Assembly: GCA_006503535.1 (NCBI GenBank)
Contig: QYRS01000001.1
Location: forward strand, 4,030,001 to 4,094,000
Reading direction: 5' to 3'
Length of the DNA stretch: 64,000 nucleotides
Source: Arthrinium phaeospermum
Lineage: Eukaryota > Ascomycota > Sordariomycetes > Amphisphaeriales > Apiosporaceae
Made by a program: the position numbers and the translations under genes. Positions 37,404-47,506 of the stretch are shown in pieces. A model generated the notes under the pieces. That model was not told the origin of the DNA and ran no database searches. It worked only from the letters and a program-made list of their open reading frames with translations. The stretch's first letter is position 1. Each line of letters begins with the position of its first letter.

Positions 37404-37807
37404 TCATGCGTCGATAATCTGCCCATCCTTGCCCTTCTTGCTCCGATGCTGCTCCCGCACGAACTCTTCTATGTTGACGTCGTGATGTGGTCGCTCGGGA
37501 GGACCCGGGGTAGTCTCGGGCTCCGGGCTCTTCTCTTCAGCCTTCTTCTCCGTTCCCAAGACCTTGGCCGCGGCCGGAATGTACTCGGTCACTGTGTCGG
37601 TCACTGCCGATCAGTTTAGCAATGCACTTCCAAGTGAAGATGGTGATTAGTGGGCTGTCGTTGCCGCCACAGTGCCTTACCTTTCTCAAGAAGCGTAGGT
37701 TCTTGCTGCCCTGCATTCGGGTTCCGAGCCTCGAATGCTTTCTTGTCAAGGATCTCTTTGTAGTCTGACGAGCCTGCAATTTGGCCATCGGCCGTCCGAG
37801 AAGACAT
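37404..37807 (-). CDS. Small hydrophilic protein of unknown function
   Basis: Two exons, 37807-37681 and 37603-37404, with a 77-base phase-1 intron (donor gtaagg, branch region tgctaaac, acceptor gcag), give 108 residues. The spliced protein begins MSSRTADGQIAGSSDYKEIL, reads LLEKVTDTVTEYIPAAAKVL across the junction, and ends in a charged, Pro-rich tail with PERPHHDVNIEEFVREQHRS. The tail form (Pro, His-Asp, EEFxRxQ) recalls a group of short uncharacterised Pezizomycotina proteins. There is no signal peptide or membrane segment, and the middle may form an amphipathic helix. I cannot assign a function. Correct splice signals and frame closure support it as a real gene. Confidence 0.7.
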
Positions 37808-38759
37808 TATGAATATGCGAGGTAAGTAGGTACGTTGTTTTGAATATGTGGTTAATAAGGGAGTAGGGCAATGAAGCTGAACTACTTGGCGTAACACAGT
37901 AACACACACGGGAATATACCTGTTGAAGATCTTAAAACACTTTGTATAAGACTCACGAGGAACGAGGGGAAACGCTGCGAGCAGTTCACCATATATCTAT
38001 GTACGCAAATCTAGGCCCTCGCCTATTTTTGCTTGTTTTCAGCTGACTGGACCACGATACGTATGCCATCCCAAGCTATGAGGTCAATTTCAAGGCAGGC
38101 CAAGCCGTGCAACGTCGACCCCTGGCATGTCTTGCACCTGGGGCGTGGAGGAGCAGCGGACGCTGCCCATTTGATTAGCAGATAAACTGGGACTCCGGGC
38201 TGAAATTTCAAGGCAAGACCGATGCAACGAGAACCTAAAAAGCCACAGGGCCGGCAAGCAAGCGTGTAGGATAGATGGCGCTACGTCATACCCCTTGCCG
38301 TAATGCCGAGTTGCTCTGGATCTGCGGGATGCCGGTGGCCGGCCAAATAAGAAGGCTTGGCGGTGGAGCCTGCTGCTGCTTGCTCCAGGTCCTCTCCCTT
38401 TTGACTCGCGGCCCTCGAGTATTCGATCGTCTAGGCCCACCCTACCATCGAGCATGCATGTAAGACGATAAGATAAACTATTTTCAACCCGTCCAGTTGC
38501 CCCTCCATCGTTGTTCAGTTGCCAGCGTAAGGCGGGACCGGAGTGGTATGATTTCGAGCCAACATGCGACATCTTTTCTGCCACGAATCCGAATTTGCGA
38601 CATTTTGATTAGCCTTCTCTCTAACTGGCTCACTCAACTAGACGATAGACAACGCCTGACTTGATTATTCCCTTTTTGAGGTCTTTCTTCTGCTTCTTTT
38701 TCCCCTCTTGTCGCAAGTCGAACTGTTAGACCGATTACACCCACCCCCACATCGCAACC
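37808..38759. promoter_or_regulatory. Divergent promoter region of small gene and ZNG1
   Basis: It holds both promoters. A pyrimidine-rich leader (TTTTTGAGGTCTTTCTTC type) precedes ZNG1 from about 38660. A minus-strand open frame at 38090-38584 has no ATG and no protein-like features. Confidence 0.45.
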
Positions 38760-39908
38760 ATGGCGCCAATCCCCATCACCATCGTGACCGGTTTCCTGGG
38801 CTCGGGCAAGACCACGTTGATCCTGAACCTGGTGCCGCAGCTGCGCGCCGCGAACCCGTCGTACCGCCTGGCCCTGCTGAAGAACGAGTTCGGCGACGTC
38901 GCCATCGATAGCCAGCTGGCCTCGTCATCGGCCATCTCGGGCGTGCAGGAGATGCTGAACGGCTGCATCTGCTGCAACCTGGTGGGCGACCTGTCCAAGG
39001 CCCTGGAGGAGCTGTGCGGCGGCGACTCGCCGCCCGACCGCGTCATCATCGAGACCTCCGGTTCCGCCTTCCCCGCGACCCTGGCCATGGAGGTCAACCG
39101 CCTGGCGCGCGTGACGGGCGGCGCCTACGCCCTCGACGGCGTCATCCACGTTATCGACGTCGAGAACTGGCAAGGGTACGAGGACACGAGCTACACGGCC
39201 AAGGTGCAGGCCCGCTACACCGACCTGATGGTCTACAACAAGTGGGAGCTCTGCGACGAGCGCCGCTTCGACGTGGTGCGCGACATGGCCGACGAGATCG
39301 GCGGCGCTGTCCACGGCGGCATGGAGGTCGACATCGCCTGGGTCAAGAGCGACAAGGGCCGCGTGCCCATCGACATCATCTTCGGCGTCGACCGCGCCCT
39401 GGCGCAGACGCTCGACGACGAGAACTTCACCAACGTCAAGCCGCACTCGCACGCCGACGGCGAGAGCCACGCCGACCACACCCACGACCACCAGACCGAG
39501 GTCGAGGTGCTGTCCGTCACGCTCAAGGGCTCTAACAAGGACGCGGCGGTGGACTCGGCCAAGCTGATGTCGCTGCTCAAGGCGGCGCCCAAGGAGGAGG
39601 TGTACCGGATCAAGTCGGTCCTGACGGCGTCGTCGACGGTGCGGGGCTCGCAAGACGATGACTCGGCGCCCACGCCGCCGCACCCGTCAAACCGCTACAT
39701 CCTGAACTGGGCGTTCGGACGCTGGACGTTCACGCCGGTCCCGGCCGAGGTCCAGGAGCACGCCTCCAGCGACGACCACACGCTGCGCATGACGCTGATT
39801 CTCGCGAGATACCAGAGCAACATGTGGAAGAAGAAGCTGGAAGCGGGGGATTTCCTGCAACTCGCGGATGGCGCAAAGGGAGAGCTGACGGTGAAGAAGG
39901 TGGTTTAA
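38760..39908 (+). CDS. ZNG1: CobW/Zng1-type GTP-dependent zinc chaperone
   Basis: A single exon of 382 residues with a very G/C-rich third position. COG0523 landmarks: Walker A GFLGSGKTT (residues 11-19), the metal-binding CxCC motif GCICCN (Cys69, Cys71, Cys72), IETSGSAFP switch, YNKWE for guanine recognition, a His-rich loop (about residues 225-245, HSHADGESHADHTHDH) and a C-terminal CobW_C domain. Eukaryotic Zng1 hands zinc to methionine aminopeptidase in a GTP-dependent manner. The assignment to Zng1 rather than another CobW-family protein rests on the N-terminus, which here starts directly with the P-loop, so the acidic-Pro N-terminal peptide used by known Zng1 to dock on its client is absent. 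It converges on KIN17 with 234 bases between stop codons. Confidence 0.78.
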   Translation: MAPIPITIVTGFLGSGKTTLILNLVPQLRAANPSYRLALLKNEFGDVAIDSQLASSSAISGVQEMLNGCICCNLVGDLSKALEELCGGDSPPDRVIIETSGSAFPATLAMEVNRLARVTGGAYALDGVIHVIDVENWQGYEDTSYTAKVQARYTDLMVYNKWELCDERRFDVVRDMADEIGGAVHGGMEVDIAWVKSDKGRVPIDIIFGVDRALAQTLDDENFTNVKPHSHADGESHADHTHDHQTEVEVLSVTLKGSNKDAAVDSAKLMSLLKAAPKEEVYRIKSVLTASSTVRGSQDDDSAPTPPHPSNRYILNWAFGRWTFTPVPAEVQEHASSDDHTLRMTLILARYQSNMWKKKLEAGDFLQLADGAKGELTVKKVV

Positions 39909-40142
39909 AGGTACATATTTGGATGGAGTTAGACGGAGTGTAGGAACATAGAGGATACCCAAGACGGCATGGCATTATAGAGTAGACACATGCTAGAGCA
40001 CATATGAAAAAGACATAACAGATTGATCTATAGATATGTATCTTTCTCCTGGTCTCGTGATGAAGTGATATTGCTCCCGAAAACGCCTCGCAATGCACTG
40101 AAAAACGTCAAAATGTAAATACAAAAGCACCATACACTAAAG

Positions 40143-41210
40143 TTAGCCGGTTCGCTGCTTCTTATTGAAAGCAAAACCGCCAAAGCCCGAGCCCGAGCTT
40201 GAACGCTTCTTGTTTTTCTCCATTTCCTCCTTCATGATGCGCTCAGCCTCGCTCATCTTCTTGGGCTGCTGGAAAGGAGAGGGCTTCTTCGCACCCCCGG
40301 ATAGGGCATTCTTCTTGGCGGCCGCAAACACGTTTTTCGGTTGGGGCTTCGCGGTCATCTTTAATGAGACGGGAGCGGCTGCTGTTGTGGCTGGCGCAGG
40401 AACCTCCTCTGGCGTAGATTTCTTTTCGGTGCTCGGCTCTGCCGAGTCTGCCTCCACGGGCTTAGAGACTGCGTCTGGGGAGCCCGAAGCCTTCTCCGGG
40501 CTGGGCTCCTTGACGGTATCCGTAGGCGCAGCAGCGGGCTTCGCCCCGAACGAAAGCGTGATTTTCTCGCCCTCGTCTCGCTTCAGGACCCGGTCCTCGG
40601 TAGGCTCCTCACCGGCAGCCGCCTCGGCCTCGCCACCGCCGCCTCTTGCCGCGGCCTCCTTGTTCGCGCGCTTGATCTGTTCCCGGATCATGCGCTGCTC
40701 GCGCTCCTCGTCGCCCTTGTCCTGCATCTCCTTCTTCTTGACGGCCTCGCGGCGGCGCATGGCCTCGGGCGAGTCGTCGATCCAGGCGACGAAGATGCCC
40801 TTGCCGTCCTCCCGGTCCTCGACGCGGCAGATGCCCTCGCGGCCGAGGTGCTTAGCGAACTCGGTCAGGCTGGGCCATTTCGTCGAGTTCATGTGGACGT
40901 GCTCCTTGTTGGCGATGTAGGACTGGTAGAACTGGTTGATCTGGACGGCCTTCTCGCCGTGGCTCGTCCGCAGCAGCTGCAGGAAGTCGCGCTGGAACTG
41001 CCGGCTGTAGTCGTTGATGAACTTCTTCGAGTCCTCGCCCACCACCAGCATCTGCCGCACGTGCGACTCGCTCTGCGTGTGCATCTTGAAGCCGTTGTCG
41101 TCGAAGCACTGCTTCTCGCAGACCTGGCAGTACCAGCGCAGGCGCTGCAGCCCCTTTCGCCGCATCTGATTGCTCAGATGCTTGGCCGAGCCAACCTCTG
41201 CTTTCCCCAT
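40143..41210 (-). CDS. KIN17: Kin17 DNA/RNA-binding zinc-finger protein
   Basis: A single exon of 355 residues starting MGKAEVGSAKHLSNQMRRKG, the family's typical N-terminus. The zinc finger CxxC-x12-H-x5-H is complete (Cys28, Cys31, His44, His50). It is followed by the winged-helix domain (FLQLLRTSHGEKAVQINQFY, KWPSLTEFAKHLGREG) and by a coiled, Glu/Lys/Arg-rich region. The C-terminal third is low-complexity Ala/Pro/Ser and ends FGGFAFNKKQRTG. The tudor-like KOW tail seen in animal Kin17 is missing, as in fungal Rts2-type proteins. Kin17 is nuclear and linked to pre-mRNA splicing, replication and DNA damage. The open frame extends upstream to 41366, but MGK is the conserved start. Confidence 0.9.
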   Translation of the reverse strand: MGKAEVGSAKHLSNQMRRKGLQRLRWYCQVCEKQCFDDNGFKMHTQSESHVRQMLVVGEDSKKFINDYSRQFQRDFLQLLRTSHGEKAVQINQFYQSYIANKEHVHMNSTKWPSLTEFAKHLGREGICRVEDREDGKGIFVAWIDDSPEAMRRREAVKKKEMQDKGDEEREQRMIREQIKRANKEAAARGGGGEAEAAAGEEPTEDRVLKRDEGEKITLSFGAKPAAAPTDTVKEPSPEKASGSPDAVSKPVEADSAEPSTEKKSTPEEVPAPATTAAAPVSLKMTAKPQPKNVFAAAKKNALSGGAKKPSPFQQPKKMSEAERIMKEEMEKNKKRSSSGSGFGGFAFNKKQRTG

Positions 41211-41805
41211 TTTGGCGGTCGGAATATGTAGTTTGGGGCTCTCGTGTTTATCGGCTGTTGATGGAAATGCAGGCGGCGAAGTCGTCACGGATGTTGTGGG
41301 GGAAACGACAGTGTTATAGTGATAATGATGGGTCGAGCCTTGAAGGTTGAAGTCGATAAAGTGCAACGCGACACTGAATTACGATGGCGCCAAAAAGACG
41401 GCAGAAAGTCTAAGAGGCTAAACCGTAACGTGGGGGACCCTGGCAAGTTGAGCCCAATTAAAGTGGACCAGACTTGCCCATCAGATGCGATCCATTCTGC
41501 AAGCCAAATCGCATATCAATCGGCCTACACATTTCGTGCATGCGCCGAATACTCCTTGGTAGATGGTCAATATTTATTGATATCAAATATCATCCTGAGG
41601 CGGACTTTAAAAACGTTCGCTAGCCGATTCATCGGTCTTGAAGCTACGTGAGCCGACCAAAGGGTGTAAATGTAACTGAGAATCGTGGACGAAACCACAC
41701 TTTTACTATGTTGTGAAATTCACATCCGCCGTTGCTGGTTTACGCAACTTGACCGTTTTCCCTTAACGCCGTACATGCCACATGAAAAATAAGAGCCATG
41801 CAAGT
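41211..41805. other. Intergenic region ALB1 to KIN17
   Basis: It holds the KIN17 promoter and leader next to position 41211 and the ALB1 3' flank at the other end. I see nothing else in it. Confidence 0.5.
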
Positions 41806-42404
41806 TTATAAAATCCCATCATCGTCAACCATGTCGCTAGTCTCATCGACAGGAGCGGCAGCCTTGACATTAGCTGTTACGACTTCGTCGCCCATCTCGT
41901 CATCCAACTCTGGCACCTTCGCATCTGCCTCGTCATCGCTGCCGTCCTCGTCGGCTTCGTTTACCAAACCAGCGAAGGGGTTGTCCGTGGGGACCTCTTT
42001 GTTGATCTCGTCCCAGGTCTTGCGCCGCGTCTGGATTGTGCGAGCCCGCCCTTTGCTTGTGGCGACCTTCTTCTGTGTGCGCTCCATGATGGCCATGGCT
42101 CGGTCCTGCGCCTCCTCCCGTCGCTTTGCGGCCTTGGAGCTCAGCGGCCTGGCCTTCGGGGCCTTTTTGCTCACACCTGCACCATGGTGTATCGCGAGCA
42201 CTGAAGGGCGGTGGTCTACCGAGCTCTCGGGTGCTTTGACGTTCTTCAGAGATTTGTCGGTATCGATGCCGGGGGAGGTGGCTCTCCGCGCCTCGCGCGA
42301 ACGCTTAGACGGCGCTGAAACGGTCAGTTAGATTGGTAAGCCTCCGCGGAAAGGGGGAGAATTGACGCACCCTTGCTCTTCTTTGAAACTCCGGGTTTAG
42401 CCAT
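41806..42404 (-). CDS. ALB1: Ribosome biogenesis protein Alb1
   Basis: Two exons, 42404-42371 (34 bases) and 42314-41806, with a 56-base phase-1 intron (donor gtgcgt, branch ctaac, acceptor tcag); 180 residues. The protein starts MAKPGVSKKSKAPSKRSREA, with the basic MAK..SKKS..R.ARRA opening of Alb1. It continues with a Lys/Arg-rich middle (SKAAKRREEAQDRAMAIMER, KTWDEINKE, DNPFAGLV) and ends in an acidic tail. Alb1 partners Arx1 on cytoplasmic pre-60S particles and helps late 60S maturation and export. The short acidic ending and size fit fungal relatives. Confidence 0.8.
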
Positions 42405-43251
42405 TTTTTCTTTGATTTATTGGTGTCACTTGGTATTGTTGATGTCTCGGAGGAATCCTGCAGTGATTCCAAGCCCTGCACCGCCTTTGGAGAATTGCCC
42501 GCCCAAACAAAAGTTGGAACTTTTTTGGCCCCTCGTTGATTGATAACAGCAGTGATAAGCATCCCTGCTAGACTGCTGTAATTGGTACCCAAAATCCGCA
42601 TAATGCAGTTGTGGGGGGCCCTGTCAACCATTCACCATTGACCATCAATTTAGCTTCATCTGTAAATGGGCATTCAGGTTCCTACGTATAATTCGCCTAT
42701 TCTTCATCTCAATGCATTGTACGAATCGTGTAGCCTCGATACATAGTTTAGATATTTACTGTGTGAATAGAAGCGTCATCAATTTTGGACCTCGGGATCT
42801 TGGGGATCGTGGGTTTTCTTCAGCCTCCCTGTACAGCTGCTCTCGTGCTTCGACCGGCTGACCCTTGACAGGGCGTGACAAGGATTGTGCCCTTGAAAAT
42901 TAACAGACAATGCGCAGCATGCTGATGATACGCAGGACTGGCAGGCCCGGAACTGCCTGCATTTACTAACTAGAAACAACAAACAAAAGCTCTCCACTCC
43001 AACTAGCCCTCTCCCCCATCTTCGATCTGGCCGAATTTCGATTTTTTTCTTGTTCTTTTCGTTCCATTGCTTTCTTCAGATTTTATGTTCGTCGGGTACC
43101 AAGTAATCCAGAGCCAACTTGGGATGTTCCCGGGCCGCTGCGAGAGCTATGGCTAATAGTCTTTCGACTGACCCATCGACCGTATGACACGCATCTCCGA
43201 AACCAGACCCGAGATACACATATTTGGTCACTTCCACACACGAACTTCAAG
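42405..43251. promoter_or_regulatory. Divergent promoter region ALB1/UBP1
   Basis: It holds both promoters. On the UBP1 side there is a T-rich tract (about 43041-43085) and then three overlapping upstream ORFs running into the UBP1 start codon (separate entry). Confidence 0.5.
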
Positions 43252-43255
43252 ATGA
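43085..43255 (+). promoter_or_regulatory. Chain of three overlapping upstream ORFs in the UBP1 leader
   Basis: uORF1 runs 43085-43156 (23 codons plus TAA). uORF2 starts inside it at 43149 and ends with TGA at 43185-43187. uORF3 starts at 43184, so the stop of uORF2 and the start of uORF3 share ATGA. uORF3 ends with TGA at 43253-43255, again sharing ATGA with the UBP1 start at 43252. Such stop/start overlaps permit termination-reinitiation; whether they lie in the mature mRNA depends on the unknown transcription start site. Confidence 0.5.
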
Positions 43256-45303
43256 GCTCCTCGCATCATTCGAAGACAGCAACTCGTCCTGACGACGTCC
43301 CCATCCGACTATCCGTGCCAAACATCATTCTCGAACGCCTACAGCAGCCCACTGTAATCGTGACCGTTGCCATCATCGCCTTCGCGCTATTCTACCAATC
43401 GCTCCATTCCTCGCCTTTCTCGACAAGGCGTCATCCGGGACTCGTCCTCTGGGACATTATCGTCACTCTTATTCCTGCTTCGCTTTTATACGCTATCGAC
43501 AACTGGCTAGATCCAACAATGGGCAACTCTCAAGTTGCGCTAACTTCTCGGCCCACAACCCATATGGCCAAAAGCGAAACCCTTCAGAGGATCTTGCGGC
43601 TGAACCAGTCTGGAGGGATCATGAACTCGGTGGCAAATGCGGGCAGGAGGGGACTCTCGACCCTGTCCAGTAGCTCTCTCAAGAAGCGCCATGGATACCC
43701 GCCAGCAGGCTTGGGAAACTACGACAATTCATGCTTTCAGAACAGCATTCTACAGGGCCTTTCGTCCTTGGAGTTCTTCCCGGAATACTTGAAGGCTGCT
43801 ATTCCGCAAAGCGAAGACGGAGCTACCAATGATGAAGGGTCGGCCAGCACACTGCTGGGCCTGCTTGCCCAATTGCGGGATCCCCAGAACAACGGCAACA
43901 CTTTATGGACGCCTAAGAAGTTGAAGTCGCTCGACACATGGGAGCAACAGGATGCGCAAGAATACTTTTCAAAATTACTTGACGAAGTCGACAAGGAAGT
44001 CTCCAAAACGACCAAGGCCTCTGCCAAGTCTGCGGGGCTCGAGTCGACGGGATTGAGAGACGACGGAGAATCAAGCCAGCACAGCGATGACAGCGGCTAT
44101 CAGTCCGTTGTTTCGACCTTGTCCAAGCCGGGATCGGAAGTGAACGTGTCCAAAAACCCGCTGGAAGGCTTGGCTGCTCAACGAGTCGCTTGCACCCAGT
44201 GCGGATTTTCCGAAGGGCTATCCCTGATCCCTTTTAACTGCCTCACTCTTAACCTCGGACTGGACGGTGTACCACACGACTTGTACGAAAGACTGGACTC
44301 ATACACACATCTTGAATCAATCGACGGTGTCCACTGCGCGAAATGCAGTCTCCTCAAAGCACAGCATTTACTAAGGCTGTTAGTGAAGAGAGGTCAAGAA
44401 AATGGATTGTCTGACAAAACACTACTGGAGCCGAGGGCACGACTCGAGGCTGCAAACTTGGCCCTCGAAGAAGACGATTTTGATGAGAAGACTCTGCGAG
44501 ACAAGTGCAAGATCAAAGACCAGAACCGAGTCAATACGACCAAGACGAAGCAGGCGGCAATTGCACGACCGCCCCGAAGCCTGGCCATCCATGTCAACCG
44601 GTCTGTCTTCGACGAGCGTACCGGCGCCATGTTCAAGAACTCGGCCCGTCTTCAGTTCCCAAGGACGCTTGACCTGGGCCCGTGGTGTTTGGGGAGTGCT
44701 GGCAGTGAGGACCAATCTGCGAATATCGCATTCCCGGAGGGTAAGGAAATGCCCGCCAAGGATCTATCTGAAGAAGAGCAGTGGATTCTGGAACCAACGA
44801 AGTCGATGGTAGCGGGCGATCTCCAACCCTCTAAGATCACCGGCCCTATATATGAGCTGAGGGCTGTCATCACCCACCAAGGTCGCCACGACAATGGTCA
44901 CTACGTTTGCTACCGAAAACACTCGCACCAGCCCCTTAAGCTTGAAGATTCGCCAATTTCGGACCCGGAATCGTCGGACGACGAGAAACCGATGGTTGGC
45001 GAAGATGCTGATGGTGCTGAAGACAAGTGGTGGCGTCTTAGCGACGAGAGCGTTTTTGAGGTCAGTGAAGAGCAGGTCTTGGGTCAAGGTGGCGTTTTCA
45101 TGCTATTCTACGACTGTGTGGATCCGAACCTCGTGCTCGCCAATCAAGCCACGGGTGTTGAGGAAGGACATGTTGTGACCGAGGATGATGAGGTGCAACA
45201 CGAGATGATGGAAGGGGTTGAGCCCACCCAGCAGGAAGAGACTGCCCAGCCGTCGACAGAAGATATATTTGTGTCGTCTTTGCTTCGACGACCTAACTCA
45301 TAG
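43252..45303 (+). CDS. UBP1: Membrane-anchored ubiquitin C-terminal hydrolase (Ubp1 type)
   Basis: A single exon of 683 residues. The N-terminus has two hydrophobic segments (about residues 34-47, VIVTVAIIAFALFY, and about 64-82, LVLWDIIVTLIPASLLYAI), as in Ubp1 and USP30. The USP catalytic Cys box is GLGNYDNSCFQNSILQGLSS (Cys161) and the His box is THQGRHDNGHYVCYRK (His550), with the late Asp/Ser region WWRLSDESVFEV. A zinc-binding finger uses CTQCG and CAKC pairs. Large acidic inserts and a Glu-rich tail are predicted to be disordered. The enzyme removes ubiquitin from substrates at the ER or another membrane. The start lies inside an ATGA overlap with an upstream ORF and has A at -3. Confidence 0.88.
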   Translation: MSSSHHSKTATRPDDVPIRLSVPNIILERLQQPTVIVTVAIIAFALFYQSLHSSPFSTRRHPGLVLWDIIVTLIPASLLYAIDNWLDPTMGNSQVALTSRPTTHMAKSETLQRILRLNQSGGIMNSVANAGRRGLSTLSSSSLKKRHGYPPAGLGNYDNSCFQNSILQGLSSLEFFPEYLKAAIPQSEDGATNDEGSASTLLGLLAQLRDPQNNGNTLWTPKKLKSLDTWEQQDAQEYFSKLLDEVDKEVSKTTKASAKSAGLESTGLRDDGESSQHSDDSGYQSVVSTLSKPGSEVNVSKNPLEGLAAQRVACTQCGFSEGLSLIPFNCLTLNLGLDGVPHDLYERLDSYTHLESIDGVHCAKCSLLKAQHLLRLLVKRGQENGLSDKTLLEPRARLEAANLALEEDDFDEKTLRDKCKIKDQNRVNTTKTKQAAIARPPRSLAIHVNRSVFDERTGAMFKNSARLQFPRTLDLGPWCLGSAGSEDQSANIAFPEGKEMPAKDLSEEEQWILEPTKSMVAGDLQPSKITGPIYELRAVITHQGRHDNGHYVCYRKHSHQPLKLEDSPISDPESSDDEKPMVGEDADGAEDKWWRLSDESVFEVSEEQVLGQGGVFMLFYDCVDPNLVLANQATGVEEGHVVTEDDEVQHEMMEGVEPTQQEETAQPSTEDIFVSSLLRRPNS

Positions 45304-45805
45304 CATCCCTTGGGTGGCCAATTTGATTTCAGAAAGGCATAGCATTGGCGTTCAGGAGACAGGCTGTCTGTCAGGCATAGGCATGGTCCAGACATGAGAC
45401 CTTTTGTTTTGGAGAGAGTCATTGGAGACAGACTTCTGCGTATATACATGTACAGTATACACTCTTATACCCTAGCCTGAATTCTTTCAATTACGAGAAG
45501 TTTGTAATCAACAATTCCTGTGTGCTTGTGCTATCAATATTTTCTGTGTCTTTGCTTGTCTCATCAATTTATACATATCAGGTGTAAGCAGCTACGGTTA
45601 CTTGGTACCTGCTTTCGTAGCTACCGGCTTCCCCACATTGAGCTGCAGGTGCCTCTAATCAATCAATGGATCCTTGTAAATCGATAAGCCATTATTATTA
45701 TGTCCCGTCTCTGCTCTTGATCATTGAAGTTTCCAAGTACTACCACAACCTCTTCATATTTCCGACACGCGCAGGAAGCTCTCATCCGTGTCCGCGTCTT
45801 TCGAA
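45304..45805. other. Intergenic region UBP1 to MFAP1
   Basis: It contains the UBP1 3' flank, T-rich sequence and the MFAP1 promoter. I see nothing else in it. Confidence 0.5.
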
Positions 45806-47290
45806 ATGCCGCCGACGAAACTCACCAAGCGCCCGGCAATCGTGCGCCATCGCGCCGGCAAACCCACAGGAAACTCTTCGTCCTCCGAATCCGAAGGGTC
45901 AGACAACGAAGATGAGTCCGCTCCCGCCACCACGACAGCGCCGCCTCCACCTCCTAAGCAACAAAGCGCCGGCAAAGTCATCAGCAGCGGCTCCCTAGGC
46001 AAAGTCGACCTCGAAGCGCGCCGGAAACAGGCACAGGCGGCCGAAGAACAGCGGAAAGCGGCCGAGAAGGCAGCGCGCGCCGCCGCCGAAGAAGGGTTCG
46101 TCACAGAGGAAGAGAGCGAAGAAGAGGAAGATGACGACGAGGAAGAAGAATCATCCGAAGAGGAGGAGAGCAGCGAGGATGAAGTCCCCCGCCGCGCCCT
46201 ACTGATGCGACCCAAGTACGTTCCGCGATCGCAGCGCAAAGGACCTGAGGGCGCCGCGAAGGGCAAGGAGGAGGAGGACGAGCAGAAAAAGTACGAGGAG
46301 GAGCAGCGGCGCAAGAAGGCCGAGGCGGACGCCATGATCGAGGAGCAGATCCGCAAGGACCTGGCGGCGAAGGCGGCGGGCAAGAACGCCTGGGACGACA
46401 GCATGGACGAGGAGGAGGACGTCGACACGGACGACGAGGCGGACCCGGAGGCCGAGTACGCGGCGTGGAAGGTGCGGGAGCTGAAGCGCATCAAGCGCGA
46501 GCGCGAGGCCGTCGAGGAACGCGAGAAGGAGCTCGCCGAGATCGAGCGGCGACGCAACCTGACGGACGAGGAGCGCCGCGCCGAGGACGACGCGCACATG
46601 GCCAAGCAGCAGGCCGAGAAGGACGCCAAGGGCAAGATGGGCTTCATGGGCAAGTACTTCCACAAGGGCGCCTTCTTCCAGGACGACGCCGAGGCCGCCG
46701 AGCTGGCAGGCCGCGACGTCATGGGCGCCCGGTTCCAGGACGACACGGACCGGAGCCTGCTGCCCAAGAGCCTGCAGATCCGCGACATGACCAAGATCGG
46801 CAAGAAGGGCGCCTCCAAGTACCGCGACCTGCGCTCCGAGGACACGGGCCGCTGGGGAGAGTTCCGCGACCACCGCCCCGGGCGCGAGAACCGCGACTTC
46901 GGCATCACGGACGACCGCTTCAAGTCCGATCGAGACCGTGGGGACCGCCGCGACGACAATGGGCCCGGTGGCGCGAACGCCATACCCCTGGGCGACCGGA
47001 AGAGTGCTGCTCCTGCTGGTGCGCCGGTGGGACCGCGGGGAGATTATAGGGACAAAGATCGAGACAGTTACCGGCCTAGGGGTGGTAATGACCGTGATCG
47101 TGACCGTGACGATGACGACCGGCGGCGTGAGCGTCGGAGGTCGCGATCTAGGTCGCCTCGGAGAGATAGGGACAGAAGGGACAGAGACAGAGACGACTAC
47201 GGTGGCGGTAGCAGTAGGAGAAAGAGGGGATCTCCGCCGGAAGATGATCGTTACGAGAGTGACAAGAGACGGCGTGTGGATTCACGATAG
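45806..47290 (+). CDS. MFAP1-family spliceosomal protein
   Basis: A single exon of 494 residues. The N-terminus KLTKRPAIVRHRAGKP is followed by a Ser/Glu/Asp-rich acidic part (about residues 30-135) and then the conserved RRALLMRPKYVPRSQR. A long charged coiled coil follows (about 150-285), and then the family core KGKMGFMGKYFHKGAFFQDD, RDVMGARFQDDTDRSLLP and KSLQIRDMTKIGKKGASKYR. The last 100 residues are Arg/Asp/Ser-rich, RS-like. MFAP1 proteins are components of the precatalytic spliceosome in the nucleus. In animals the C-terminus is shorter; the RD/RS tail here may be lineage-specific. The start is the first ATG of the conserved N-terminus; the upstream in-frame codon at 45788 is GTG. 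Confidence 0.87.
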   Translation: MPPTKLTKRPAIVRHRAGKPTGNSSSSESEGSDNEDESAPATTTAPPPPPKQQSAGKVISSGSLGKVDLEARRKQAQAAEEQRKAAEKAARAAAEEGFVTEEESEEEEDDDEEEESSEEEESSEDEVPRRALLMRPKYVPRSQRKGPEGAAKGKEEEDEQKKYEEEQRRKKAEADAMIEEQIRKDLAAKAAGKNAWDDSMDEEEDVDTDDEADPEAEYAAWKVRELKRIKREREAVEEREKELAEIERRRNLTDEERRAEDDAHMAKQQAEKDAKGKMGFMGKYFHKGAFFQDDAEAAELAGRDVMGARFQDDTDRSLLPKSLQIRDMTKIGKKGASKYRDLRSEDTGRWGEFRDHRPGRENRDFGITDDRFKSDRDRGDRRDDNGPGGANAIPLGDRKSAAPAGAPVGPRGDYRDKDRDSYRPRGGNDRDRDRDDDDRRRERRRSRSRSPRRDRDRRDRDRDDYGGGSSRRKRGSPPEDDRYESDKRRRVDSR

Positions 47291-47506
47291 TTTGGCTCAT
47301 ACAACAAGGGCACGACATGAGCTGAGACTGATGATTTGAAGTATTCTCATCAGACTTAAAGACGAGTGTGTTGCATATCAAAATAAATATGCACTCCATG
47401 CATACAACAGCAGCAAACTCACTTCATATCATAACGTTCCTACTGTGATATTTACCCTGTACAAGCAGGCATCTTTGCTACCATAACCATCGTATATATG
47501 CATACA

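Noticed and set aside
38090..38584. Minus-strand open frame of 164 codons between the small gene and ZNG1
   Set aside because: It begins with a GTG codon, has no recognisable features, and sits in a divergent promoter region.
38925..39683. Minus-strand open frame opposite the CobW gene
   Set aside because: Arises from GC-rich third positions; Arg/Val/Leu-rich without motifs.
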